Below, piece after piece: positions 1 through 11,439 of a DNA stretch of 64,000 nt. Within the stretch, counting starts at the first letter, position 1. Each line of letters opens with the position of its first letter. The notes beneath the pieces were generated by a model that had not been told where the DNA came from, ran no database searches, and saw only the letters and a list, made by a program, of their open reading frames with translations. This stretch comes from Globisporangium splendens (taxonomy: Eukaryota; Oomycota; Peronosporomycetes; Pythiales; Pythiaceae), in contig VFIW01000012.1 of assembly GCA_006386115.1 (NCBI GenBank), positions 1-64,000 of the forward strand, written 5' to 3'. Position numbers and translations under genes: made by a program.

Positions 1-3000
1 TCCGAGTGGAACCAGATCGGCTGTCGAAGACCGTACGCAGCGTGCTTATCCAAAGGAAGGTCCCGCCACGTGACTTCCCAGCGAATCTTGTACCACCAGA
101 CCCAAGTCGCTCGCCACCACGCCGAGGTCAGACTCCACTTGATCATGTCGCCATGTCGAAGCGGGGAGATCGCAAGGAAGTCCAAGGCTTGTCGTTCTCC
201 GTAACGAGGGAGCACTGACGTCAGCAACTCGACGCTCGCTGTTGTCCAGTTCCGAGCACTTGCGTTGTTTGCCGCACGCATGAACTGTAGCAGCAGTGCA
301 AGACGCTGTCTCTTGAGCTGTGCGTCTAGACTTGGGATCCCCAGACCGCCGTCTCTCTTGCGATGGTACAAGAACTCGCGTGGAATGAGCTGGATGTGCG
401 ATGCGTCTCGATCATACTTTCGACTCAGCACGAATCGATTCAGCATCGACTGCCACCTCTTCACGACCGACGACGGGATCGACACGTGCTGGGTGTAGTG
501 CCACAAGCGAGACAAGACCATCGTTTGCGCCACAAGAAGACGACCGCGAAGAGTCCTTGCTCGTCTGTACCACATCTTGAAGCCGTCGTAGAAGCGTTGC
601 TCGAGGAAGTTGACGATGTCGTCGTTGACTGGCGACTGACTGAAGGGGATCCCGAGGAACTTGACCGACTCGGCTCGACCAAGCACATGCACACCAGGGA
701 GCTGGGGACAGATCTCGTTCCGATTCAGTGCCATCAGGTTCGACTTGCCAAGGTTCAATTTCGCGCCAGACCCGTTGCAGTACTCCTCCACGAGCTCAAG
801 CTGCGCTTGCACACTCGCAATGGAGCCTCCCAGGAGAGTCGTGTCGTCCGCGAAGAAGACACTGGTGGATGTGTGATCCTCGGTGAGGCACACTCCGAAC
901 TCTTCGTGGGACCGCAGCAGGTTTCCCAGTGGCTCGATCGTGAGAAGGAAGAGAAGCGCAGAGAGTGGGTCGCCTTGCTTCACTCCTCTCGTCGGAAACA
1001 GCGCAGGCTGGATGTTCTGGTTGATGACGAGGTGCGCTTGCGGCTCGGTGTACAGCAGTCTCACCCACTGTACGAACTCCGAACCACACCCCATTCGCTC
1101 GAGCACACGGAACATGTAGTCCCAGTTCACTCGGTCGAACGCCTTCTCGAAGTCCAAGAACAGCGCATACGCTTCTTCGTCTCGACTCGTCACCAAGTCC
1201 TGCAGATCCGCGAGGAACCGCACATGGTGGTGGATCGATCGACCTTTGACGAACCCTTTCTGATCCGTGTGGACCAGGTCCGGTACGACACTTTGCAGTC
1301 GATAGGTGAGAGCCTTCGAGAGAACCTTGACGTCGACTGGGATGAGTGCGATCGGTCGGTAGTTGCCTGGTTGTGCTCTCGAGCCTTTCTTGTGGAGAAG
1401 CACGACGGCAGACTTGCGCTGAGAAGGAAGCAGAACCCCTCGTCGAAGTTGGTCGTTGAAGACGAGACTGAGACACTCACCGAAGACGTCCGGAGCGACC
1501 TGGTAGAAACCAGCAGTCAAGCCGTCCATGCCAGGAGCCGACGTCGCCTTCATGTGTCGAATCGCTTCCGCCAGATCGTGAGATGTGACTGGCGCATTCA
1601 GGATGTCTCGATCCATCTCCGATGTGAACCGGACGATGGAGTCGAGAAGCTTGCGTTGCACGGTTTCGTCCGGTGGAGGAGCTCTTCCTGCTGGACTGTC
1701 GGGATCTCCCATCTCGGACCCCCAGTGTTCCAGGAAGCGAAGCGATATCTCTTGAGGATTCGATGAGACACTTCCACTCGGTGTCACGACCTCTTCAATC
1801 GATACCTTCCTCAGACTCGTATCCAGCGGACGGAAGAAGTGCTTGGTCGACTTTTCAGAGTTGGCCGCTTGGAAGTCAAACGCACTGTCCTGGTTGTATT
1901 GACTTGTCCGTGTGACCGTCTCCTTGTACATCTTCATGGCTTCTTCGAACTCGCTGCGGTTGTTCTCGGTCGACGCATCTCGATAGCGAGCAGCCGCTTG
2001 GTCCAACGCAGCTTGAGCCTCTTCGATCACAGCTGTGTCTTGCATCCTCAGTTTCTTCTGCACGTCTTGGAGCTGGGACTTGATGCTCTCCTTCCACTTC
2101 TCCCACACCTTGCCAGGGTATGTCGAAGTGCGAAGCTTGTCGAGCACCATCTCTGCCTCCTTCTCGATCGCCGAGACCACTTTCGGATACTCGAGGAGGT
2201 AGCGAGGGAGCTTCCAGTACCCTCGACCGTGGAGCTGCGAACCAGACCGGAAGCTCACACTGTGTGCGAGGTGGTCTCCAGCATGCTTCGGCAGGAAGTA
2301 CTTGGAGTCGTCGTAGAAGCGTTCGTAGAAGTCCTCCGACAGCAAGATGTAGTCGAGTCGGTTCTTTCGAGGAAGGGGACCGGTGAAGACTCGCTTGGTG
2401 TCGTAGTGGATCCGCCACGCATCGACCACACTCAGTTTCGCCAACCACTCCAAGCAGCTGGACCGACCGGGGTCGTAGCGCGGATCTGGAGACAACGAGT
2501 CGAGTCTGGGGTCCAACGGAGTGTTCAGATCTCCCAACACAAAATGTGTCGCTTGATCCTCGAACCCTTCGGTCTCCAGACTCGAGAAGAATTGTTGTTT
2601 CTCTTGCTGGTCCACTGGTGCGTACACGTTGTGGATGTAGATGGGAGCACACTCGACCATCACCTTCACAACGAGATACCGACCAGGGACTGAGAGTCGA
2701 GAGACCTCTTCCGCCGTGTCGAAGCCTGGGAAGTCGGAGCGGAGCACCGTGAGAACTCCATTGCTCCTTCCTCGTGTCGGTCGATCGAGCTGGCAGTTCG
2801 GGTCGTTCACAAAGACTCGGTGCTTGAAGCTCGAGTCGAGGTGGAACTTGAACTTGGACAGATGCGTTCTGTCGCTCAACTTGGTTTCTTGGACGCATGC
2901 CACCGAGTGTTTCGATAGCACGCTGTCGATAAATAGGTGACCGTTCTTCTTGATGCCGTTAGTGTTGACGGACACGACACTAACGTTGCTCCACGTTGTC

Positions 3001-3020
3001 TGGGTTGGAGTTGGTTTAGC
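1..3020 (-). CDS. E1 ORF2: endonuclease-reverse transcriptase (C-terminus beyond window)
   Basis: ORF2 polyprotein of the LINE. It nicks the target tRNA gene with its AP-like endonuclease and copies the element RNA by target-primed reverse transcription. The frame is open from GCT-AAA at 3020-3015 to the left edge, about 1000 codons with no stop detected. Visible landmarks are the endonuclease start VNTNG and CVQETK, then NVYAP, GDLNTPLDP, RLDYILL and GDHLAHS. The reverse transcriptase shows the FADD motif and the fingers/palm blocks. No ATG precedes the endonuclease; the frame overlaps the ORF1 stop (TGCTAAA) in the +1 frame. The missing C-terminus would hold the CCHC-like motif. Annotated as open because no lesion is visible in the part present. 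Confidence 0.85.
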
Positions 3021-4989
3021 AACGAGTGGCCAAGCCTCCCGCTACCAGTGCCACCTCTCCCTCGACAACTCGGAGCTGCAACACCGACTCGTCGACCGGG
3101 TAGTACCCATCGAGCTTGCGAAGCTCTTCCAGGTCGTCGAGCAAGCACCCCTGCCACTGCACTTCGTTCCATTGACTCAAGCAGTGCGCACCAAGGTCCG
3201 ACCGCAAGAGCATGAGGAGAGTGTTGGGGTGGAGGAGTCTCGTGTGGTGTGCGGGGATCCACTCGACCGGTTGACCAGTGATGTAGTGGATCCAGTGGTC
3301 GTTGCTGAAGATCGTCGGCGCGATCGACATCAGCATGAGTTCGAAGAACCCGAGTGCCTTCGTCGCTCGTGACAGCTCGCTGACTTGGTCAGACGATCTC
3401 CACCACGTGGCGCACGTCTTGAATATGTCGCCTCGCTTCGACGGGACCGTCGTCTTCATCAGCTTCTTCCACTTCGCACTGAACGTCGTGTCTTCGCTCG
3501 GCTGAGACGCGCACAGCACGCGGTTGATCACATGCAGCTGGGCAATCTCGGCGATCTCGCGTCCGCTTCCTGCCATCTTGAGCGACAGAGCGCTGTTGAA
3601 CGCCAGCGGCGAGTCCACTGCCTTCTTGATGACGTGGTCGGGGTTCGTGGCGTTGTCGATGAGTTTGCTCGCACCCTCGACCTGAGTGTCTGCGAGCGCA
3701 AGGCGATCCGGGAGGGTGTTGAGCAGCGCCGTGTTCTCGTCGTTGAGCATCGACTCGGACACCTCCAAGATCGGAGACGCCTTCGACGCTTTCCTGATCT
3801 TCGTGTGGTGCTTCTCGACAAAGAACGCCGACTCAGTCGACGTCTTGAGCGCCTCTGGACGCTTCACATCGACAGGGATCACTTGGTACCGAGGACCAAA
3901 CTTCTTGTCCGCAGCCACATTCTTCACTTCGAAGGACACTTCCATCGACTGCAGCACCTGGAAGTAGTTGGTGGTGGCAACACCATCCAGAGGCTGCGGT
4001 TGCTGTTTTACCAGCATGTTGGAGAAGTCGACTCCGTTTCTCGAGCGCTTCTTCTTGTTTGTCACGGTGGAGAAACCGTCGTTTCCATTCGTCAAGAGCA
4101 GCGTCGGAGACTTCATTGGCGGTTTGGGACTTCCTGGTGGAGTCACCTTGCCTTGCGAATCGTCGAACGTGGAGATCGATAGCACATCGGAGTTGCTTCG
4201 CGGCTTGGCCAGCGCTGTTTCAGCTGACGACTTGCCATGCTGAGCTCTCTCCTGGAGCTGGGCTTCCCGTCTCTTTCCTTCCTCGACTGCCTTCTGTAGC
4301 GAGGTTTGCTTCGGCATCGCACTCGCAGCTTGAGCGTAGGTTCTCAGTGGTTGTTGTCGTTGCTGCTGGGGTTGCTCTGGAGCTGACTTCGAGGGAGGGA
4401 ACACACTGTCTGGAGACCCGAGGTCGATTCCATGGTGCGAGCGATACCCATACGGCTGTCGCTCCGACTGGAACGGAGCATTCTTTCCGTGCGCTGGGTG
4501 CAGCTTGTTGTCGAACAACACCTGGTCGCACACAGACCCGTTCACGACCAACGCGCTTGGACACGAGCTGGACAAGAAGTACACTCGCCAGGTCGCCGAT
4601 GTCATCCCTGTCGCGAGGTTCACTTCGCGAAAGGTGTGGTACACTGGCTGGCACCCGAGGAGGAACAGTCGGTGCACGATCACTCGAATGTCCACGTCGG
4701 GGTCGACGTTGACAATGTCGATGAAATACTTGTCGCCAAGGATGTCGAACTCCTTGAACGTGAACGTACCACCGAGGATGTTCACCTTGGTGCGTTCCAA
4801 GCGCACACAGGCTTCCTTCGTCTTGACCTTGACTCGGAGGTTGCCACCGGGGAGCTTGGAGATCTGACCGATCTCGAAGCGCTGGTACAGCTCATCGAGT
4901 GTCGCGTTTCCGTGGCTCGTGCCGGCCAACGACGCCATGATCTTTTGGAGCGGAGTCTTCGCGAGCGCTCTTCCAGTCTCGATCACCAT
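3016..4989 (-). CDS. E1 ORF1, N-terminally truncated (657 aa left)
   Basis: ORF1 protein of the LINE, presumed RNA-binding and particle-forming by analogy with other LINE ORF1 proteins. Compared with the 872-aa protein of E5, about 209 N-terminal residues are absent because the element is 5'-truncated. The remaining frame happens to begin at the ATG equivalent to Met210 and is open to TAA at 3018-3016. The retained core has a basic, RRM-like stretch (NLRVKVKTKEACVRLE), then the TWRVYF and HPAHGKNAPF blocks shared by all copies. A KKKRSRNG basic patch precedes the long C-terminal domain. I see no CCHC knuckle. Expression is doubtful because the element 5' region is gone. Confidence 0.8.
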   Translation of the reverse strand: MVIETGRALAKTPLQKIMASLAGTSHGNATLDELYQRFEIGQISKLPGGNLRVKVKTKEACVRLERTKVNILGGTFTFKEFDILGDKYFIDIVNVDPDVDIRVIVHRLFLLGCQPVYHTFREVNLATGMTSATWRVYFLSSSCPSALVVNGSVCDQVLFDNKLHPAHGKNAPFQSERQPYGYRSHHGIDLGSPDSVFPPSKSAPEQPQQQRQQPLRTYAQAASAMPKQTSLQKAVEEGKRREAQLQERAQHGKSSAETALAKPRSNSDVLSISTFDDSQGKVTPPGSPKPPMKSPTLLLTNGNDGFSTVTNKKKRSRNGVDFSNMLVKQQPQPLDGVATTNYFQVLQSMEVSFEVKNVAADKKFGPRYQVIPVDVKRPEALKTSTESAFFVEKHHTKIRKASKASPILEVSESMLNDENTALLNTLPDRLALADTQVEGASKLIDNATNPDHVIKKAVDSPLAFNSALSLKMAGSGREIAEIAQLHVINRVLCASQPSEDTTFSAKWKKLMKTTVPSKRGDIFKTCATWWRSSDQVSELSRATKALGFFELMLMSIAPTIFSNDHWIHYITGQPVEWIPAHHTRLLHPNTLLMLLRSDLGAHCLSQWNEVQWQGCLLDDLEELRKLDGYYPVDESVLQLRVVEGEVALVAGGLATRC

Positions 4990-4991
4990 GA

Positions 4992-5008
4992 GCCTCGATA
5001 GCTCAGTT
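4992..5008 (+). pseudogene. tRNA-Phe 5' stub (nt 1-17), target-site scar between E1 and E2
   Basis: GCCTCGATAGCTCAGTT equals nucleotides 1-17 of the complete tRNA-Phe genes in this window. It is followed at once by the 3' end of E2 (GAAAGG) and preceded by the truncated 5' end of E1. The stub ends within the A box, so it cannot encode a tRNA. Confidence 0.95.
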
Positions 5009-5668
5009 GAAAGGTTATCTATATTACTAGAATTAGACAGAGTGACTACTCAATCTACCTAGCATGGACAGTATCTATCATAAATATATTCCTACACCTA
5101 TTCTACAATTTTATAAATAATATATTTTTTGAGAATTTTTGCCGCAATGGTCCGTATGGACCAAAAAGTTGTATACTGTAGGACCTCTATTCCCTATTAC
5201 TGGGACCTTTTGAAGTCGAAGCGTCCATTCAAGTCCTGTCAAGCCAAGCCGAGCCGAGCCACGTTGCCGAGGCCAAGCTCAGCGGTTTCTCCTTCTGACA
5301 CTACAGGTGTCTCGCCCGGACCCCAGGGGAACGTGAGGGCCCCGAAGCCGGGTTTGAGCGCGGAGTTGATGGAGGGGAATCGTGAGGTTGTGGCCGAGGT
5401 AGGTGCGCTGGGTGTCGACGATGCTTGTGGTACGAGTGCCGTCTGGAGTGGGGTGTTCGCTGTGGCTTCTTTGTTGGCGCGCTCGAGACGTGGTGATCCG
5501 ACATTCGTGTTCATGATGCTGTTGGAGTGCTGCACCTCGTTGATGCTGCGGGGATGATGGCGGAGGTTTGGTTGAAGATGAATCCGAACGCGAGCAATTT
5601 GACTTCGGTGAATTGAAGAACAGCTCTTCAGCGTCGAGGGCCAAGTTCACGTGCGGACGAGTGTCCTA
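5009..5668 (-). other. E2 3' untranslated region, unique class
   Basis: The first 90 bp next to the tRNA stub align with the other LINE 3' ends (TATTACTAGAATTAGAC, then GACTACTCAATCTACCTAGC). The rest is unlike the 3' regions of the other copies. It holds an AT-rich stretch at 5085-5135 and, on the plus strand, a 142-codon open frame (5129-5557) with no recognisable domain. By position it corresponds to the region where E4 carries a chromodomain gene, but I see no convincing similarity to it. Confidence 0.6.
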
Positions 5669-8600
5669 TCAATGCCGAATTTGAAGCATCGATGGGTGGG
5701 AGTCCAAGAAGTCGCCGAATGACTGAAGCGTCTTCATCTTCGTCACCACTCTCTTGAGCACCTGTAAGTCTTCGTCCTCGTACCTTCTTCGCATGTTGTG
5801 TCGGATGTGTGCGCTGACAGTTGTGTAAATGACTGCCATTGCAGGTGTCACCGGTGTGGGTTGTCGCCCGTCGAACAGGCACCGATTGCGATCTGACCAC
5901 ACGATGTGAAGCGTCACCGCGCGAAGGACATGCCACACGTCGGCTATGATCGTCTCGTGGTCCATCCACTCGTCGCGCACACGCAGCTGCCTCGCTAGCG
6001 CGATGTCAAGCCACGTCGGCCGTGTCGCGAAGAGCTTCGTCGTGATGCTGAGCACCTGTCGCCACAGTCCGGATGCGAGCGTGCAGTCGAAGAACAAGTG
6101 CTGCTCGGACTCGATCGCGTCGCAGCCGTCACGCACACACTTGTGTATCCCCGGGTTCGAGGCTTCCAGGAACCAGAAGCGCGACCGGACCGGCAGAAGA
6201 CGGAACGCCAGGCGGAACTGAAGGTCGTCGAAGATCGGGAGCAGCACCTTGCGCAGACGCTTGCCAAGCTTCACATGCGCCTTGATGGTGTCCTCGTCGA
6301 CGCGATCCCAGTGGATCTTCATCGGGTGTGGCTACGTCGGCGACTTCGGCGTCCATACGATGCACATGACGGCCGAGCGCGGGATCTCCGGGAACAAGCA
6401 CAGCTTCTCGTTGCTTGTGACGCCGACGTACGGTACCAACCTCGGGCTACCTCCGTCGGTCGCCTGCAGAACAACAGCATGTGCACCAAGCCGCTCCACG
6501 ATCTGCGTCGCTTCGCGGTATAGCGTGCGCAGCCACTTGGCTTGCTTCGCTGGCGTGATGTCCACAATTGTGAAGTCGATGTGCCGATTCACGAAGTCGA
6601 CTTGCGTCGGCCACGCGCTTCCATCGCGCATGAAGTCCGCGAGCGACCGAAGACCGAAGACACGAGAGACGTGAAGACGGAAGCTTCGTTGCGGCTCAGG
6701 CACCATGCCGATGCAGCGTCGATGTGCAGCGGTCGTGCCGCCGCGCATGCGCTGCTCGTAGTGAAGATCGGCGTCGGAGTGGAACCAGATCGGCTGGTGA
6801 AGCGCGTACTCGACGCGATCATCGGACGGCAGGTCGCGCCACGTCTTCTCCCATCGCGTCCGATGCCACCACGTCCAAGTCGTCTTCCACCATGTCGACA
6901 CGTGTCGGCACTTGATCATCTCGCCGTGTCGCTGCGGTGATATCGTCAGCAAGTCGAGCGCGTGGCTGCCGCTGTATCGAGGAAGTATCGACCGCAGCAA
7001 CTCCGTGCTCGCAGTCGTCCACCAGCGTCCGCTCGACGCGCGAGCCTGCGCCACAAACTGCATCGAGAGAACGAGTCGCTGTCGCTTGAGCTGCGCGTCG
7101 AGACACGGGACACCGAGACCGCCGTCTGCGCGCCGCAGATACAGGAACTCACTCGGGATCAACTGGACGTGCGTCGCGTCGCGACCGTGCTTGCGACTCA
7201 GCACGAACCGGTTCAACATCGACTGCCATCGCCGGACGACCGCCGACGGAACCGAGACGTGCTGCGTGTAGTGCCAGAAGCGCGAGAGCACCATGGTCTG
7301 CGCGACCAAGAGGCGTCCGCGGAGTGTCCGAGCGCGGCGATACCACGACTTGAAGCCGTCGTAGAAACGCTGGTCAAGCGACTCAAGGATGCGATCGTCG
7401 ACAGTCGACTGGCTGAATGGGATACCGAGGTATTTGACCGACTCCGAGCGACCGAGCACTTGGACACCAGGCATCGACGGACAGTCGTGACTCCGGTTCA
7501 GCGCCAGCAGCACCGACTTGGACAGGTTCAACTTCGCGCCGGAGCCTTGGCAGTACTCCTCCACGAGCCCAAGCTGCGCCTGAAGGTTCACGATGGAGCT
7601 GCCGAGAAGCGTCGAGTCGTCCGCGAAGAAGATGCTCGTCGCAGTGTGGTCGTCATTCAGACACACACCGTACTCCTCGTGCGATCGAAGCATGTTGCCG
7701 AGCGGCTCGATCGTTAGAATAAAGAGCAGCGCGGACAGCGGATCGCCTTGCTTCACGCCTCGCGTTGGATGCAGCGCTGGCTGGATGTCACCGTTGATCA
7801 GCAAATGCGCCTGTGGATCCGTGTACAGCAGCTTGACCCAGCGCGTGAAGCCGTCCCCGATCCCCATGCGCTCGAGCAGCCGGAACATGTAGTCCCTGTT
7901 GACCCGGTCGAATGCCTTCTGGAAATCCAAGAACAGTGCGTACGCCTCTTCGTCGCGACTGGTGACGAGGTCTTGGAGATCAGCGAGGAAGCGCACGTGG
8001 TGATGGATCGAGCGACCGCGGACGAAACCTTTCTGGTCCGGGTGGATGAGCTTCGGTATGGCAGACTGCAGCCGATACGTCAGCGCCTTCGATAACACCT
8101 TCACGTCGACTTGGACGAGCGCGATCGGTCGGTAGTTGCCTGGGTCTGCACGCGAACCCTTCTTGTGCAACAGCACGACAGCCGACTTGCGCTGCGACGC
8201 GAGAAGTTTGCCACGTTCGAGACGATCATTGAAGACCAGTTCAAGGCACTGTCCGAACACGTCCGGCGCGACTTGGTAGAATCCCGCTGTCAAGCCGTCC
8301 ATGCCGGGAGACGACGTTGCCTTCATGTGCTTGATGGCTTCGGTCAAGTCGAGAGCGGTCACGTCCATGTCGAGAGCCTCCCTGTCGAGCTCTGACAGGA
8401 CGCGGACGACCGAGTCGAGAAGCTTGCGCTGCACAGCGTTATCGGGTGGAGGAGCTCTTCCTGTCGGACTGTTTGGGTCACCCATCTCGGATCCCCAGTG
8501 CTCCAGGAAGCGAAGACAGATCTCGTGAGGGCTCGTCGAGACACTTCCACTCGGTGTCGCGACTCCCTCGATCGAGACCCGCCTCAAGCTCGTGTCCAGC

Positions 8601-9796
8601 GGTCGGAAGAAGTGTTTCGTCGACTTCTCGGAGTTCGCGGCTTGGAAATCGAACGCAGTGTCTTGATGATACTGGCTCGACCGCGTCACCGTCTCCTTGT
8701 AGTCGCGCATGGCTTCCTCGTACAGTTCTCGGTTGGCGTCGTCAGCAGAGACTCGGTACCGAGCAGCAGCTTGATCCAGCGCGACACGAGCGTCTTCGAC
8801 AGCTTGCGTGTCCTGTGCGCGGAGCTTCTTCTGGAGGTCCTGCAGCTGCGCCTTGATGCTCGACTTCCACTGCTCCCACGTCTTGCCGGGGTTTGACGCG
8901 GAGCGGAGCTGTGCCAAGACATCTTCAGCTTCGCGCTGGATCGCCGACACCACCAACGGGTAGTCGAGCAGATAGCACGGGAACTTCCAGTATCCTCGAC
9001 CGTGCAGTTGCGAGCCCGGCTTGAACGACACACTGTGCGCCAGGTGGTCTCCAGCGTGCCTCGGCAGGAAGTACTTGGCGTCGCCGTAGAAGCTGTTGCA
9101 GAACGCGTCCGAGACCAGAATGTAGTCAAGACGGTTCTTGCGTGGCATCGGACCGGTGAACACGCGTGCCGAGTCGTGATGGATCCGCCAGGCGTCGACG
9201 ACTCCAAGACGTGCCAGCCACTCAAGGCAGCACGAACGACTCGGGTCGTAGCGCAGATCTGGTGTCGAACAGTCCAAGCTCGGATCCAGCGGAGTGTTGA
9301 GGTCGCCAAGCACCAAGTGCGTCGCGCCATCTTCGAACTCCTCCGTCGGCAGGCTTGAGAAGAACGCTTGTTTCTCTTGCTTGTCCACCGGCGCGTACAC
9401 GTTGTGGATGTAGACGGGAGCGAGCTCAACCGTCACACGCACGACGAGGTACCGGCCAGGGACGGTCATTCGGGTCATCTCCACCACCGTGTCGAAGCCG
9501 GGGAAGTCAGAGCGGAGCACTGTCAGCACTCCATTGCTCCGACCGCGCGTCGGCCGATCCAGCAGCGAGTTCGAGTCGCTCACGAACAGCTTGTGCTCGA
9601 ATGCGGACTCGAGGTGGAACTTGAAGCTTGCGAGGTGCGAGCGGTCCGCGAACTTGGTTTCTTGGACGCACGACATCGCGTACTTCGACAGCAGGTTTTC
9701 GATCAGGAGGTGTCCGTTCTTCTTGACGCCGTTCGTGTTCACGGTCAACACGCTGGCGTTGTTCCAAGTCGGTTGCGACGTCGGGACCGTCTTAGC
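5669..9796 (-). pseudogene. E2 ORF2: endonuclease-reverse transcriptase with one nonsense codon
   Basis: Same domain order as the other ORF2 copies: endonuclease motifs VNTNGVKK, CVQETKF, NVYAPVD, GDLNTPLDP, RLDYILVSD and GDHLAHS. The reverse transcriptase has LDFQKAFDRV (motif A), GVKQGDPLSALL (motif B) and FADDSTLLGS (motif C). The C-terminal CVRDGCDAIESEQHLFFDC block fits C-x4-C-x7-H-x4-C. A TAG at 6334-6332 interrupts the frame where the other copies have a lysine codon in TKPHPM, between the reverse transcriptase and the CCHC-like motif. The frame is otherwise continuous across the stop (6322-5669 stays in phase), so this is a single point lesion. The start is the overlap with the ORF1 stop (CTGCTAAG), with no ATG. 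Confidence 0.88.
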
Positions 9797-11422
9797 AGCG
9801 AGTGGCTACGCCTCCCGCCACTGGCGTCACCGAGCCGTCGTCCGCGACCTGGAGCTGAAGAACCGACTCGTCCGCTGGGTAGTGTCCCTCGAGTGTGCGC
9901 AGCTCTTCGAGTTCATCGAGCATGTGGCCTTGCCACTGGATCTCACGCCAGTGCGTCATGCACAACTCGCCAAGCTCCGACCGCAGGAGACTCAGCAGCG
10001 TGTTCGGGTGCAGCAGACGCGCGTGGTGAGCGGGAATCCATTCGACCGGATGTCCCGTCACGAACTGGATCCAGTGATCGTTCGCGAACAGCGTCGGCGC
10101 GATCGACATGAGCGAGAGCTCGAACGCGCTCAGCGCCTTGGTGAAGCGCGTGAGCTCGAAGATCTTCGGGGTCACCTTCCACCACTTGCCGCATGTGACG
10201 AAGATGTCTTGGCGCTTGGACGGAACCGACGCTCCCATGAATTTCTTCCACTTCGCAGCAAACGTCGTGTCTTCATCCGGCTTCGTCGCGCTCAGCACAC
10301 GGTTGATCATGTGCAGCTGCACGAGTTCCTCGATCTCGTTGCCACTAGCAGCCATCTTGAGCGACAGCGCGCTGTTGAACGCGAGTGGGGACTCGACCGC
10401 CTTCTTCAGGATGTGGTCGGGGTTCGTCGCCTTCCCGAGGATCGTGGCGATGCCGTCGACCTTCTTGTCCGCATCCTCGAGACGGTCGGCAAGCGTGTTC
10501 AGAAGCGCCGTGTTCTCGTCGCTGATCATCGACTCGGTCACCTCGACGACAGGCGACGGCTTTGACGCCTTGTGGATCTTCGTGTGATGCTTCTCGACGA
10601 AGAACGCAGACTCGGTCGACGCCTTGAGCGCGCCGGGACGCTTCACGTCGACCGGACGCACGTGGTGACGGACGCCGTACTTCTTGTCCACGGTCGCGTC
10701 GATCGACTCGAACTTGACTTCCATCGTCTGGAGCGCCTGGAAGTAGTTCGCGGTCGCGACGCCATCGAGCGGCTTTGGCATCTGCTTCGTCAGCATGTTG
10801 CTGAAGTCGACACCTCCGCGCGAGCGCTTCTTCTTGTTCTCGACGGTGGTGAAGCCGTCCGAACCATTTGTCAGCAGCAGCACCGGCTTGGGCGGAGCCT
10901 TCGGACTCGCAGGCGGCGAGATACGACCACCGGATCCAGTGAACGTCGAGATCGAGAGCGCGTCGTCGATGTCGATGATTCTCTTCGCGAGTTGACTGGC
11001 CGCAGATCGCTGGCCATGCTGAGCTCCAGACTGGAGCTGGCCATCCTCTTTCTTCTCTTCGTCCTCGAGCGCGTTGCGGAGCGAGGAGAAGACCGGTCCG
11101 GCTTGAGCAGCTTGCGCGTACGTCTTCGGCGGAGCGGGAAGTGCTTTCTCTTGGTTCTTCGACGAGTTCGACTTGGCAGCGGGAGTTGCAACCGACGCTG
11201 AAGCAGAGCGAGCGAACGCAGCATTCGACGATTCGGACGACTTCAAGTCGATGCCGTGATGCGAGCGAAAGCCGAAGGGGAGACGCTCCGACTGGAACGG
11301 CGCGTCCTTGCCGTGCGCGGGGTACAGCTTGTTTTTGAAGACGATCTGGTCGCAGACCGAGCCGTTCACCACCAGCGGAGGCGGACACTCGCTCGACCGG
11401 AAGTACACACGCCACGTCGCGC
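9792..11422 (-). pseudogene. E2 ORF1, 5'-truncated remnant
   Basis: The remaining 540 codons correspond to the C-terminal 60 percent of ORF1, beginning at the conserved ATWRVYF block. The frame is open to TAA at 9794-9792. It contains the HGKDAPFQSERLPFGF block, a basic KKKRSRGG patch and the long helical-looking C-terminal domain ending GGVATRC. The N-terminal Pro/Ser-rich part and the RRM-like core are missing because the element insertion was truncated. No start codon or promoter is retained, so I treat it as a remnant. Confidence 0.8.
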
Positions 11423-11439
11423 GCCTCGATAGCTCAGTT
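11423..11439 (+). pseudogene. tRNA-Phe 5' stub between E2 and S1
   Basis: Exact 17-nt copy of the start of tRNA-Phe, immediately followed by the 3' end of the short element S1 (GAAAGGTGTCCG). Confidence 0.95.

Larger units (their letters stand above)
1..4991 (-). mobile_element. E1: tRNA-Phe-targeted LINE, 5'-truncated, 3' part outside window
   Basis: Minus-strand non-LTR retrotransposon copy. ORF2 occupies 3020 to the left edge and ORF1 lies at 4989-3016. The 5' end is truncated inside ORF1: homology to the complete copies stops just upstream of the ORF1 Met that corresponds to residue 210 of the E5 protein, and the next base (4992) starts a tRNA-Phe stub. The 3' UTR and target stub on the left are outside the window. 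The left-most coding sequence resembles E4/E5 and the right part resembles E3/E9, so the copy looks mosaic. Confidence 0.9.
5009..11422 (-). mobile_element. E2: divergent tRNA-Phe-targeted LINE, 5'-truncated
   Basis: The most divergent LINE copy of the window, visibly richer in CG dinucleotides than the others. It has a 660-bp 3' region (5009-5668), ORF2 at 9796-5669 with one nonsense codon, and ORF1 from 11422 to 9792 truncated at its 5' end. The 3' terminus (GAAAGGTTATCTATATTACT...) is the same family signature as in the other copies. The 5' end abuts the stub at 11423-11439, and this breakpoint lies within about 25 bp of the homologous breakpoint of E3. Confidence 0.9.

Noticed and set aside
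363..1766. Plus-strand open frame of 467 codons (and similar ones such as 25887-27593, 568 codons; 34766-35779; 40873-41868)
   Set aside because: They lie antisense to conserved LINE ORF1/ORF2 frames, repeat wherever those genes repeat, contain no domain and owe their length to GC-rich codon bias.
1876..2898. Minus-strand frame beginning RPRNQVERQ, also at the start of the long E3 frame
   Set aside because: It is the wrong reading frame over the endonuclease region. The real frame (VNTNG, CVQETK) is open there, and the E3 version is fused to the true frame only by the 2-bp insertion.
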